The notes beneath the pieces were generated by a model. That model did not search any database, was not told the DNA's origin, and worked only from the letters and a program-made list of their open reading frames with translations. From positions 1 through 17,486 of the forward strand of contig CAJKZK010000028.1 in the NCBI GenBank assembly GCA_905204225.1: 17,486 nt of DNA. The letters run 5' to 3'. Shown here in pieces: positions 7,178 to 14,759 of this stretch. This stretch comes from an uncultured Bacillota bacterium (GTDB taxonomy: Bacteria > Bacillota_I > Bacilli_A > RFN20 > CAG-449). The stretch's first letter is position 1; every line of letters begins with the position of its first letter. The position numbers and the translations under genes are program-made.

Positions 7178-9700
7178 TTATTTCTCCTTCATTTTCTTTT
7201 TTAAATCATATAAAAAATTTATTGCCTCTAATGGAGACATTGATAGAGGATCAATTTTTTCAACTTCTTTAACCCAACTAGGCATTACCACTTTTTCTTC
7301 TTTTATAACATCAGATTTAACTGATATTTTCTCTTTTTCTAATTCTTTTAGTATTTCACTAGCTCTTGATAATAATTCTTCTGGTAAATGAGCTAAAGAA
7401 GCAACATTAATACCATAAGATTTTCCCATAGCACCTTCTTCAACTCTATATAAGAAAGTAATCTTATCTTCATTAGTGCTTACTCCTACATGAATATTTT
7501 TTAAAGTAGGAATCTTTTCAGAAATACTAGTAATCTCATGATAATGAGTTGAAAATAAAGTTTTTGCTTTAATTTTAGCAGCATCATATTCTAAAATTGC
7601 TTGTGCTAAAGCCATACCATCAAAAGTAGCAGTTCCTCGACCAATTTCATCAAAAATTAACAAAGAATTTTCATCAGCATGTCTTAAAGCATAATTAGTT
7701 TCTGCCATTTCAACCATAAATGTTGATTGTCCTGAAACCAAATCATCACTTGCACCAATTCTAGTATAAATAGCATCAAATATCATTAAATCAGCTTCAC
7801 TAGCAGGCACAAATGAGCCAATTTGGGCCAAGATAACAATAAGTGCTAATTGTCGCATATATGTTGATTTTCCACCCATATTAGGTCCTGTAATTACTAA
7901 AATATCAGTATTAGAATCCATTATAATATCATTAGGAACATAATGTTTATTCGACATAACTTTTTCAATTACAGGATGTCTACCATCAATTATTTTAATT
8001 ATTCTTTTATTATTAAATGTAGGTTTAACAAAATGATTATCAATACTAACTTCAGTTAAACTTAATAAACAATCTACATAAGAAACTAAATCAGCAAGAT
8101 CTTGAATTTTAGTTGTATATTTATTTACTTCTTCTCTTAATTTATTAAATAAAGCATATTCAAGTGAACATCTTTTTTCTTCTGCAGTAATAACTTTTGT
8201 TTCATAATCTTTTAATTCTTGAGAAACAAATCTTTCAGAATTAACAGTTGTTTGTTTTCTTTCATAACCCCATTCAGGAGGAATTTGACTAACCGCTCCT
8301 TTGGAGACTTCAATATAATAACCAAAAACACGATTATAACCTACTCTTAAAGTTTTAATACCCGTTCTTTCTTTTTCTTTATTTTCTAAAGCAGCAATCC
8401 AATTTTTGGAAGAAGAAGATAAATCAATTAATTCATCTAATTCATTATTAAAACCTTTTTTAAAAATACCTCCTTCTTTAACAGTAACTGGAGCGTCATC
8501 AGAAATACTTTGTTCAAGTAAATTACTTAATGAAGCAAAATTTTCTTTTGCACCTTTAAATTTTAATAAATGTTCATTTTCTAATTCATTAAGACTATTT
8601 AATAAAGTTGGTACAACTTGTAACGATTTTTTTAATTGTAATAAATCTCTACCAGAAGCTGAACCAAAATTAATTTTAGCAATTAATCTTTCTAAATCAT
8701 AAATATTTTTTAACGAAGTTTTAATATCATCTCTAATTAAAAATTTATTAATCATAGAATCAATAACTGATTGTCTAGATAATATTTCATTCAAATCACA
8801 TGTTGGTTTCATTATCCATTTTTTTAACAAACGAGACCCCATATTAGTAGAAGTTTGATCAAGAAGCCAAAATAAAGTTCCATAATTTTCTTCACTTCTA
8901 ATTGTTCTTACTAATTCTAAATTAACTCTTGAAAAAGCATCGATTTGCATACAAGTATTATTTCTTAAAACAACTGCTTCTTTCATATAATCAAGATCTT
9001 TTTTTTGAGTATCTTTAATATAAGAAAGTAACCTTACAACGCCTTTTCTTTGATTTAAATCTCTTACATTAGACAAAATATATTGGTGTTCAAATGTTTC
9101 TTGATCATTATTTTCATAAGAAATCAAAATATTTTTTCTTTGACGAATTTTTTCAATATATTTAGCAGAAAAAGAAGTTGCTACAATGATTTCTTTAATA
9201 TTTAAATTAGAAATTTCATCAATAACTGCTTCAATATTTTTTTCTAAATTTTCAACAAAGATTTCTCCAGTTGAAACATCACAATAACTAAAAACAAAAT
9301 AATTTTCTTCATCACTTACTTGTCCTAAATAATTATTATCTTTATCTTTTATATCAAGAAATGCACCTGGAGTAATAATTTGCACTACATCTCTTTCTAC
9401 AATTCCTTTAGCTAAGGCAGGGTCTTCAAGTTGTTCAACAATACCAACTTTATATCCTTTAGCAATTAATTTATCAATATAAGAATTAATCGCGTGATGA
9501 GGCACTCCACACATTGGAACTTTTTCTTCAACTCCAGCAGATTTACCAGTTAACGCTAATTGAAGTTCTTTAGAAGCAATTTTTGCATCATCAAAAAATA
9601 ATTCATAAAAATCGCCTAAACGAAATAAAATCAAAGTATCTGGATACTTATTTTTAATTTTTAAATATTGATTAATCATCGGTGTATATTTTAATTCCAT
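7178..9700 (-). CDS. mutS: DNA mismatch recognition ATPase MutS
   Basis: MutS binds mispaired and unpaired bases and recruits MutL. The mismatch-wedge motif Phe-x-Glu is at 31-33 within GDFYELF. Other landmarks are the VPMCGVPHHA block (61-70), the lever/clamp region, Walker A GPNMGGKST (605-613), Walker B LLIFDEIGRGT (680-690) and STHYHEIT (717-724). The C-terminal helix-turn-helix dimerisation segment ends at residue 840, so the protein is full length. I see no obvious QLSLF-like clamp-binding motif in the 790-815 tail where some homologues carry one. The ATG at 9700 follows a weak GGCGG-type ribosome binding site, and the N-terminus matches the usual TPM-QYL-IK start of the family. A promoter lies at 9723-9751, and mutL, miaA, fhs, folD and the DUF951 gene follow with overlaps or gaps of a base or two. 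Confidence 0.97.
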   Translation of the reverse strand: MELKYTPMINQYLKIKNKYPDTLILFRLGDFYELFFDDAKIASKELQLALTGKSAGVEEKVPMCGVPHHAINSYIDKLIAKGYKVGIVEQLEDPALAKGIVERDVVQIITPGAFLDIKDKDNNYLGQVSDEENYFVFSYCDVSTGEIFVENLEKNIEAVIDEISNLNIKEIIVATSFSAKYIEKIRQRKNILISYENNDQETFEHQYILSNVRDLNQRKGVVRLLSYIKDTQKKDLDYMKEAVVLRNNTCMQIDAFSRVNLELVRTIRSEENYGTLFWLLDQTSTNMGSRLLKKWIMKPTCDLNEILSRQSVIDSMINKFLIRDDIKTSLKNIYDLERLIAKINFGSASGRDLLQLKKSLQVVPTLLNSLNELENEHLLKFKGAKENFASLSNLLEQSISDDAPVTVKEGGIFKKGFNNELDELIDLSSSSKNWIAALENKEKERTGIKTLRVGYNRVFGYYIEVSKGAVSQIPPEWGYERKQTTVNSERFVSQELKDYETKVITAEEKRCSLEYALFNKLREEVNKYTTKIQDLADLVSYVDCLLSLTEVSIDNHFVKPTFNNKRIIKIIDGRHPVIEKVMSNKHYVPNDIIMDSNTDILVITGPNMGGKSTYMRQLALIVILAQIGSFVPASEADLMIFDAIYTRIGASDDLVSGQSTFMVEMAETNYALRHADENSLLIFDEIGRGTATFDGMALAQAILEYDAAKIKAKTLFSTHYHEITSISEKIPTLKNIHVGVSTNEDKITFLYRVEEGAMGKSYGINVASLAHLPEELLSRASEILKELEKEKISVKSDVIKEEKVVMPSWVKEVEKIDPLSMSPLEAINFLYDLKKKMKEK

Positions 9701-9722
9701 ATCAAAACCGCCTTTAGTTTTA

Positions 9723-9751
9723 ATTATATATTAAAATTAACTTTTTTTAAA
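9723..9751 (-). promoter_or_regulatory. Candidate sigma-A promoter of the mutS unit
   Basis: Read on the minus strand, TTTAAA (9751-9746) and a perfect TATAAT (9728-9723) are 17 bases apart. The -10 box ends 22 bases before the mutS ATG, leaving a leader of about 15 bases that holds the ribosome binding site. The region is AT-rich, so chance matches are common; the exact spacing and position support it. Confidence 0.55.
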
Positions 9752-9779
9752 CATTTATTATTTATAATAAAACTACAAT

Positions 9780-10307
9780 TTACTTATGATTTTTTTCATT
9801 ATCAACTAAATAATTTGGATTAACATTAAGCAATAATTCTTCATCAAGTGTCATTTCTGGTTTAACATTTTCTTTAGTATCAACAATTAAAATTGCTTCT
9901 TGATATACATCTATAAAATATAAAGCTTCTATCTTTAAATTTATATTATTATTTTCATCAAGTTTCATATAAACAGCATTTGGATATTTATTAACAAATA
10001 CTTTAACATCTTTTTTATCATCTAAAGTTTTCATGTTTCTATAAACCATAGTAGCTTTTTCTTTAAAAGGTATTTTTTCTTCATAAACAGAAGAAGATTT
10101 ATCTTCATCTAAAGCGTACCATAATTGAATAGAATAAAATCCATTTAAATATAATTCTTTCTTTTCTTCAATAATTTCATAATTTAAATTAATAATCCAA
10201 CAACCTAATGTTTTTGAAACATTACAATCTAATTTAATATTTTTTTCTAAAAAATAATTAATTCTACCTCGACCTACTAATGTTTTACATGCAATTTCTC
10301 TTAACAT
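9780..10307 (-). CDS. cotE: CotE-family outer spore coat morphogenetic protein
   Basis: This 175-residue protein matches CotE, the Bacillus protein (181 residues) that coats the forespore and directs outer coat assembly. The N-terminal LREIACKTLVGRGR corresponds to the YREIITKAVVAKGR region of CotE, and GCWIINLNYE (35-44) and NGFYSIQLWYAL (55-66) match the GGWIINHKY and GYYDVNVWYS blocks. The position between ymcA and mutS is the B. subtilis position. Start: the ATG at 10307 has GAGGG seven bases upstream. A longer frame begins at 10364, but its 19 extra residues, which look like a membrane segment, would be translated from the terminator and leader of the previous unit, so I reject it. The acidic tail of Bacillus CotE is reduced. 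It seems to be a single-gene unit with its own promoter, as expected for a sporulation gene. Confidence 0.88.
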   Translation of the reverse strand: MLREIACKTLVGRGRINYFLEKNIKLDCNVSKTLGCWIINLNYEIIEEKKELYLNGFYSIQLWYALDEDKSSSVYEEKIPFKEKATMVYRNMKTLDDKKDVKVFVNKYPNAVYMKLDENNNINLKIEALYFIDVYQEAILIVDTKENVKPEMTLDEELLLNVNPNYLVDNEKNHK

Positions 10308-10324
10308 ATATAATCCCTCAATTA

Positions 10325-10332
10325 AATATATG
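10325..10332 (-). promoter_or_regulatory. Possible sigma-E-like -10 element upstream of cotE
   Basis: The minus-strand octamer CATATATT matches seven of eight positions if compared with the sporulation sigma-E -10 consensus CATACAnT, and lies 17 bases before the cotE ATG. B. subtilis cotE is driven by sporulation sigma factors, so such an element is expected after the terminator. I could not find a convincing -35 at the right distance, and the region is AT-rich, so this is weak. Confidence 0.25.
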
Positions 10333-10336
10333 ATGA

Positions 10337-10369
10337 AAATAAAAAATGCGTACATTTTACGCATCTTTA
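10337..10369 (-). terminator. Rho-independent terminator of the rny-ymdB-miaB-ymcA unit
   Basis: A 7-bp stem ATGCGTA/TACGCAT (10364-10358 with 10352-10346) closes a five-base loop, can be extended by a G-T and three A-T pairs, and runs into a T-rich tract (10346 downward). It begins immediately at the ymcA stop codon. This is the strongest terminator in the window and separates cotE from the housekeeping genes upstream. Confidence 0.85.
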
Positions 10370-10696
10370 TTGTTTATTAATATCATTAATTTTATCTTGT
10401 AAATCTTTTAATTTATTATAAATATCTTCTTTTATAATATTATAATTATTTACTATAGGATTATTATCAAAAGCATCTTTAGCAAGATTATATTTAATTA
10501 AACATTCTTCATGTTTAACTTTATCATTAATTGATAACGCTAAAGCTTTTTGACAATTTTTTAAATTTTCTCTTAAATTATTTATTTCTTGAGAATTTTC
10601 AATTTCTTTTTCTAAAATAAAGTATTGTTTTACTTCTTCTTGATTTAAAAATGTATCAATATATTTATCTAATACATCTTGTAAATCTTTATTCAT
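10367..10696 (-). CDS. ymcA: YlbF/YmcA family protein, probable RicA (RNase Y specificity factor)
   Basis: A small, all-helical, 109-residue protein of the YlbF/YmcA (Com_YlbF) family, recognised by helices rich in charged residues and the NNPIVNNYNIIKEDIYNKL block (78-96), which matches the family's D-P-V-NY-x-L motif. In B. subtilis YmcA (RicA) joins YlbF and YaaT in the Y-complex, which steers RNase Y to operon mRNAs and affects competence, biofilm formation and sporulation. Its position after miaB and before cotE is that of B. subtilis ymcA, and here it shares a transcript with rny. It is about 30 residues shorter than the Bacillus protein and lacks its cysteine-bearing C-terminal tail; only Cys48 and Cys65 are present. 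The ATG overlaps the miaB stop by eight bases, with GGAG nine bases upstream. Confidence 0.85.
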   Translation of the reverse strand: MNKDLQDVLDKYIDTFLNQEEVKQYFILEKEIENSQEINNLRENLKNCQKALALSINDKVKHEECLIKYNLAKDAFDNNPIVNNYNIIKEDIYNKLKDLQDKINDINKQ

Positions 10697-12134
10697 TAAC
10701 TTCTTCTCCAGAAAGATAAAATAAGTGACTAGAAGTAATTTTTACATTAACAAATTTACCAATATTATCTCTATTTCCTTTAAAATTAACTAATTTCATA
10801 TCTTTAGTGTAGCCAGTTAAAATATCACTATCTTTTTTAGAAGAACCTTCTACTAATACTTCATAAGTTTTTCCTACACATTCAGCATATTTTTCTAAAC
10901 CAATTTCATTAACTTTTTTAACAAGCATATCAAATCTACGATGTTTTTCTTCACTAGAAACATCATCTTTAATTCTACTTGCCGGAGTGCCAATTCTTGG
11001 AGAATAAATAAATGTAAAAGCAGAATCATATCTAACATATTCAACCATTTTTAATGTATCCATAAATTCTTCTTCTGTTTCATTAGGAAAACCTACAATA
11101 ATATCAGTTGATAAACTTACTCCAGGGATAGTTTTTCTTAAATTATCCACTAATTCTTTATAAGAAGTAGAAGTATATCTTCTTCCCATTCTTCTTAAAA
11201 CAGTATCACTTCCTGATTGTAAAGGTAAATGAATATAAGGCATAATATTATCATACTTAGAAATTACATCAAACATTGATTGAGTAAAATCCCAAGGGTG
11301 TGAAGTCATAAATCTTAAACGAGGAATATTTGTTTTAGCTACATCTTCAAGTAAAGAACTAAATGAATAATCATCATATAAATCTTTACCATAAGCATTA
11401 ACATTTTGCCCAAGCAAAGTTATTTCTTTATAACCCATTTTTACTAACATATTGCATTCTTCAATAATATCTTCTTTTTCTCTTGAACGTTGTTTACCTC
11501 TTGTATAAGGAACAATACAATAAGTACAAAATTTATCACAACCATATTGAATATTAACAAATGCTTTAATTTTATCTTCTCTAACAATCGGTAAATGTTC
11601 AATAACTTCTCCTTCTTTAGAAAAAACTTCAATAATTCTTTTTTTATCAAAAATCACTTCATCAAGTAAAGAAGGTAATCTATGAATATTATGAGTACCA
11701 AACATTAAATCAACTTGAGAATAAACTTTTCTTAATTTTTCAACTACATGAGGTTGTTGAATCATACAACCACATACTGCAATAACTGCATCTGGATGTT
11801 GAGTTTTATATTTTTTTAACGCACCAACTTCACCAAAAACTTTTTCTTCAGCATTTTCTCTAACTGCACATGTATTTAAAATAATAATATCACTTTCAAA
11901 AGGATCCTCTACTGGAATATATCCTAATTCTTCTAAAATACCTAATATATTTTGTGAATCAACTACATTAGCTTGGCAACCATAAGTCCTAATAAAGCAT
12001 TTTTTACCATTACAATATTGAAGTAAACGATCAGGAATAACCATTTCTTCTTTAATAATTTTTATTGGATCACGTGATCTTTTACTAGCTTTAGTTAAAT
12101 CTGGTTGAGAATGTACGACTACTTTATTTGCCAT
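10689..12134 (-). CDS. miaB: tRNA-2-methylthio-N6-dimethylallyladenosine synthase
   Basis: MiaB is a radical-SAM methylthiotransferase that converts i6A37, made by MiaA, to ms2i6A37. The N-terminal domain holds the three cysteines of the auxiliary 4Fe-4S cluster: Cys53 (TYGCQAN), Cys89 (NTCAVRENAE) and Cys123 (CGCMIQ). The radical-SAM CxxxCxxC is at 199-206 (CDKFCTYC), followed by RGKQRSR. A TRAM RNA-binding domain closes the protein (about 415-478). I chose the ATG at 12134, one base after the ymdB stop, with GTGAG seven bases upstream; a GTG at 12146 would add four residues. The protein has 481 residues with an N-terminal extension of about 40 residues before the first cluster domain, as in Bacillus MiaB. 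Confidence 0.96.
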   Translation of the reverse strand: MANKVVVHSQPDLTKASKRSRDPIKIIKEEMVIPDRLLQYCNGKKCFIRTYGCQANVVDSQNILGILEELGYIPVEDPFESDIIILNTCAVRENAEEKVFGEVGALKKYKTQHPDAVIAVCGCMIQQPHVVEKLRKVYSQVDLMFGTHNIHRLPSLLDEVIFDKKRIIEVFSKEGEVIEHLPIVREDKIKAFVNIQYGCDKFCTYCIVPYTRGKQRSREKEDIIEECNMLVKMGYKEITLLGQNVNAYGKDLYDDYSFSSLLEDVAKTNIPRLRFMTSHPWDFTQSMFDVISKYDNIMPYIHLPLQSGSDTVLRRMGRRYTSTSYKELVDNLRKTIPGVSLSTDIIVGFPNETEEEFMDTLKMVEYVRYDSAFTFIYSPRIGTPASRIKDDVSSEEKHRRFDMLVKKVNEIGLEKYAECVGKTYEVLVEGSSKKDSDILTGYTKDMKLVNFKGNRDNIGKFVNVKITSSHLFYLSGEEVNE

Positions 12135-12135
12135 A

Positions 12136-12924
12136 TTAAATCTCACTTTCTTTTATTACTTCGTAAATATTTTTAAAATCTACAATTTTTTTAGTATCTT
12201 CATCAATAGTTATTGAACATGCAGAGAAAATATATTCATCATCATTATCTTCTACTCCAAAGATAGTAGGCACTCCTAACCATGTTTTTTTAATCACATT
12301 TTCTCTAGTAGAACCTAAAATACCATTATATGGTCCACACATTCCTATATCTGACATATATAACGTACCATTTTTTAATAATCTTAAATCATTAGTTTGT
12401 ACATGGGTATGTGTTCCTAAAATAGCACTTACTTTGCCATCAAAAGCCCAACCTAATGATAATTTTTCTCCTGTTGCTTCAGCATGAAAATCAACAATAT
12501 GAATATCTGAATTATCATTTTCACAAATTTCTAATAATGAATCAAAAGGATTATCAACTGGATCAGACATATATACTCGACCCATTAAATTAGTAACTCT
12601 AATATTAAGTCCATTACATACATAAACATCTGTACCATGACCAATAGTACCTTTATGTAAATTATTTGGTCTTAATAAATTATCATAATCATTAATAAAT
12701 GTTTCTATTTCTTTTTTAGCATAATAATGATTACCTAAAGTAACCACATCTATACCCGCTTCTAACATTTGAAGAAAATGATTTCTAGTTAACCCTTTAC
12801 CATGTGAAGCATTTTCTAAATTAGCAATTACAAAATCATATTCATCACCATATTTATTCAAAAAATATTTCACAACTTTTCTACCAGGATTACCTACTAC
12901 ATCTCCTATAAACAAAATATTCAT
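12136..12924 (-). CDS. ymdB: YmdB-type metallophosphoesterase (cyclic nucleotide phosphodiesterase)
   Basis: The metal ligands of the TIGR00282/YmdB family are all present: Asp8 (IGDVVG), Glu37 and Asn38 (LEN), Asn65 and His66 (LGNH), His148 (DFHAEAT), His172 and His174 (GTHTHVQTND), plus the C-terminal DIGMCGPYNGILG block. B. subtilis YmdB hydrolyses cyclic mononucleotides and influences biofilm genes and late adaptive responses; its gene also follows rny. Start: the ATG at 12924 places the IGD motif at residues 6-8 as in homologues and gives 262 residues against 264. A longer frame from 12957 would add 11 residues inside rny without homology. The start is one base after the rny stop; the nearest GAGG is 12 bases away, so reinitiation from rny is likely. 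Confidence 0.95.
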   Translation of the reverse strand: MNILFIGDVVGNPGRKVVKYFLNKYGDEYDFVIANLENASHGKGLTRNHFLQMLEAGIDVVTLGNHYYAKKEIETFINDYDNLLRPNNLHKGTIGHGTDVYVCNGLNIRVTNLMGRVYMSDPVDNPFDSLLEICENDNSDIHIVDFHAEATGEKLSLGWAFDGKVSAILGTHTHVQTNDLRLLKNGTLYMSDIGMCGPYNGILGSTRENVIKKTWLGVPTIFGVEDNDDEYIFSACSITIDEDTKKIVDFKNIYEVIKESEI

Positions 12925-12925
12925 T

Positions 12926-14494
12926 TTATTTAGCAACCTCTGTTGCTCTTGTTTCACGAATAACAGAAACTTTAATTTGTCCTGGGTATGTCATTTCATT
13001 TTCAATTTTTTCTTTAATATCACGAGCTAATTTAAAAGTTTCAACATCACTAATTTTTTCTGGGACAACCATAATACGTAATTCTCTACCAGATTGCATA
13101 GCAAATGAAGATTGAACACCTTCAAATTGTTTAGTAATTTCTTCAAGTTTTTCAATTCTTTGAATATAATTTTCAAGAGTTTCATTTCTAGCTCCAGGTC
13201 TAGCAGCAGATAATGTATCAGCAGCTTGTACTAAAGAAGAAATAACATATTTAGCTTCAACATCACCGTGGTGAGATTCAATAGCGTTAATAACTACATC
13301 TGGTTCACCATATTTTTTAGCTAATCTAGCACCAATTTCCACATGTGAACCATCCATTTCAAAATCAGCCGCTTTACCAATATCATGTAATAAACCTGCT
13401 CTACGTGCTAAATTTTGATCTAATCCTAATTCAGCAGCCATAATACCTGCTAAATAAGCAACTTGAATAGAATGATCTAAAGCATTTTGAGTAAATGATG
13501 TTCTATATTTTAAACGACCAACATAATCAAGTAATTCTTTATTAATACGAGGTAAACCTAATTTAAATGCAGCATTAATACCTGCTTCATGACAAGATTG
13601 ATTAACTTCATTTCTTGCTTTTTCAACAATTTCTTCAATTCTTCCTGGTTGGATTCTTCCATCTTTAATTAAATATTCTAATGATAGACGAGCAATTTCT
13701 CTTCTTATTGGATCAAAACAAGAAACTTGAATAACTTCTGGAGTATCATCAATAATAATATCTACACCCAATAATTGTTCCAATGTTCTAATATTTCTTC
13801 CTTCTCTACCAATAATTCTACCTTTCATTTCATCATTAGGAATTGCGACTACTGAAACGGTTTTTTCTGTAACAACCTCTTGAGAATATTTACTAATTGC
13901 TAATGATAAAATTTCTTTTGCTTTTGCATCACATTGTTCTTTTGCTTCATCTTCTTTTTGTTTAATCATTGTAGCAATTTCAATAGACATTTTTGATTCA
14001 GTTTTTTCTAAAACAATGTCTCTAGCTTCTTGAGTAGTCATAGCCGCTACTTTTTGTAATTCACCATCAATAGAATCTTCTTTAGCTTGAATTTCTTTTT
14101 CTTTATTTTCAATATTTTTTAATCTTGTATTGCATTCATCAATTTTGCTATCTAAATTCTTTTCTCTATCAACTAAAGAAGCATCTCTTCTATCAATATT
14201 AGCTTCTCTTTGAGATAATTTGTTTTCTTGAGCAGCAAGTTCTGCTTTCTTTTCTTTTGCTTCAAGTTCTGCTTGTTGTTTTAATTCGATAGTTAAATTT
14301 TTAGCTTGAATAGTTGCATTATTAATAATTTCTTCTGCTCTTCTATTAGCAGCATCTAAATTTTTACTAGCTTCCACAGCTTCCTTTTCAGCTTTTTTGT
14401 TATTTAACATTTTACAAACAAAATAGCCTATTGCTAGACCTAAAACAAGCGCAATTAAAATCAACGCTATTGCTAGACCTAAATCCATTTTCAT
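12926..14494 (-). CDS. rny: Ribonuclease Y
   Basis: RNase Y is the membrane-anchored endoribonuclease that starts mRNA decay in Bacillota lacking RNase E. The sequence shows an N-terminal membrane anchor (5-26), a long charged coiled coil (about 35-190), a KH domain with GRIIGREGRNI (225-235) and an HD domain with the catalytic His370-Asp371 (LLHDIGKAAD) and SHHGD (407-411). Length 522 is typical. The ATG at 14494 has a near-perfect AGGAGG seven bases upstream. It is the first gene of a four-gene unit with ymdB, miaB and ymcA. The last may encode a partner that sets its target choice. Two candidate promoters lie in the 265-base leader region. Confidence 0.97.
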   Translation of the reverse strand: MKMDLGLAIALILIALVLGLAIGYFVCKMLNNKKAEKEAVEASKNLDAANRRAEEIINNATIQAKNLTIELKQQAELEAKEKKAELAAQENKLSQREANIDRRDASLVDREKNLDSKIDECNTRLKNIENKEKEIQAKEDSIDGELQKVAAMTTQEARDIVLEKTESKMSIEIATMIKQKEDEAKEQCDAKAKEILSLAISKYSQEVVTEKTVSVVAIPNDEMKGRIIGREGRNIRTLEQLLGVDIIIDDTPEVIQVSCFDPIRREIARLSLEYLIKDGRIQPGRIEEIVEKARNEVNQSCHEAGINAAFKLGLPRINKELLDYVGRLKYRTSFTQNALDHSIQVAYLAGIMAAELGLDQNLARRAGLLHDIGKAADFEMDGSHVEIGARLAKKYGEPDVVINAIESHHGDVEAKYVISSLVQAADTLSAARPGARNETLENYIQRIEKLEEITKQFEGVQSSFAMQSGRELRIMVVPEKISDVETFKLARDIKEKIENEMTYPGQIKVSVIRETRATEVAK

Positions 14495-14538
14495 ACATTT
14501 TCCTCCTAAGTAAAAAAAGAATTTAACATTCCAAAAAA

Positions 14539-14565
14539 ATTATATTTTTATATGATATTAGTCAA
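14539..14565 (-). promoter_or_regulatory. Candidate proximal promoter of rny
   Basis: On the minus strand TTGACT (14565-14560) and TATAAT (14544-14539) are 15 bases apart, shorter than the ideal 17. It would give a leader of about 38 bases with the AGGAGG site. Both hexamers are good matches, but spacing lowers confidence. Confidence 0.45.
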
Positions 14566-14572
14566 TAAGAAG

Positions 14573-14592
14573 ATTTAAGCACAATTTAAGCA
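14573..14592. repeat. Two direct copies of ATTTAAGCA, 11-base period, upstream of the proximal rny promoter
   Basis: Identical 9-mers lie at 14573-14581 and 14584-14592, start to start 11 bases, close to one helical turn. They sit 8 bases upstream of the candidate -35 box at 14560-14565, where an activator would bind. The function is unknown, and chance cannot be excluded in such AT-rich DNA. Confidence 0.5.
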
Positions 14593-14638
14593 TCTTAAAG
14601 ATTATATAAACTTATTTCTTCTTTAATAAAACTAGTGT

Positions 14639-14656
14639 GCAAATTATTTTATTTGC
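14639..14656. repeat. Inverted repeat GCAAAT-N6-ATTTGC at the predicted start of the distal rny transcript
   Basis: Perfect 6-bp arms (14639-14644 and 14651-14656) flank six bases. The repeat begins about seven bases after the -10 box of the distal promoter, so it would overlap the transcription start. It could be an operator or a 5' stem-loop on the mRNA; the sequence alone does not decide. Confidence 0.5.
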
Positions 14657-14663
14657 CATATAA

Positions 14664-14672
14664 ATTATAGCA
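14664..14672 (-). promoter_or_regulatory. Candidate distal promoter of rny (extended -10)
   Basis: TATAAT (14669-14664) preceded by TG and one base (14672-14670) forms an extended -10 element, TGCTATAAT. No good -35 hexamer is seen at 16-18 bases, which an extended -10 can tolerate. It would give a leader of about 160 bases before rny. Confidence 0.5.
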
Positions 14673-14759
14673 ACAAATTAACTAAACTAAAAGATATTTT
14701 AAAATTAATTTTTCTTAGTACAATTTTATATCAAAAATCAATAGATTATTTTAAGTTTA

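Noticed and set aside
8406..8702. Open frame on the plus strand inside mutS
   Set aside because: It is antisense to conserved mutS sequence, with a low-complexity product and no sign of its own ribosome binding site.
11444..11650. Second minus-strand frame inside miaB
   Set aside because: It overlaps the radical-SAM region of miaB in another frame and its translation is a Lys/Leu-rich shadow.
14495..14759. tRNA, riboswitch or small RNA in the leader of rny
   Set aside because: I found no cloverleaf, no known riboswitch core and no GC-rich structured region; only the promoters and short repeats listed.
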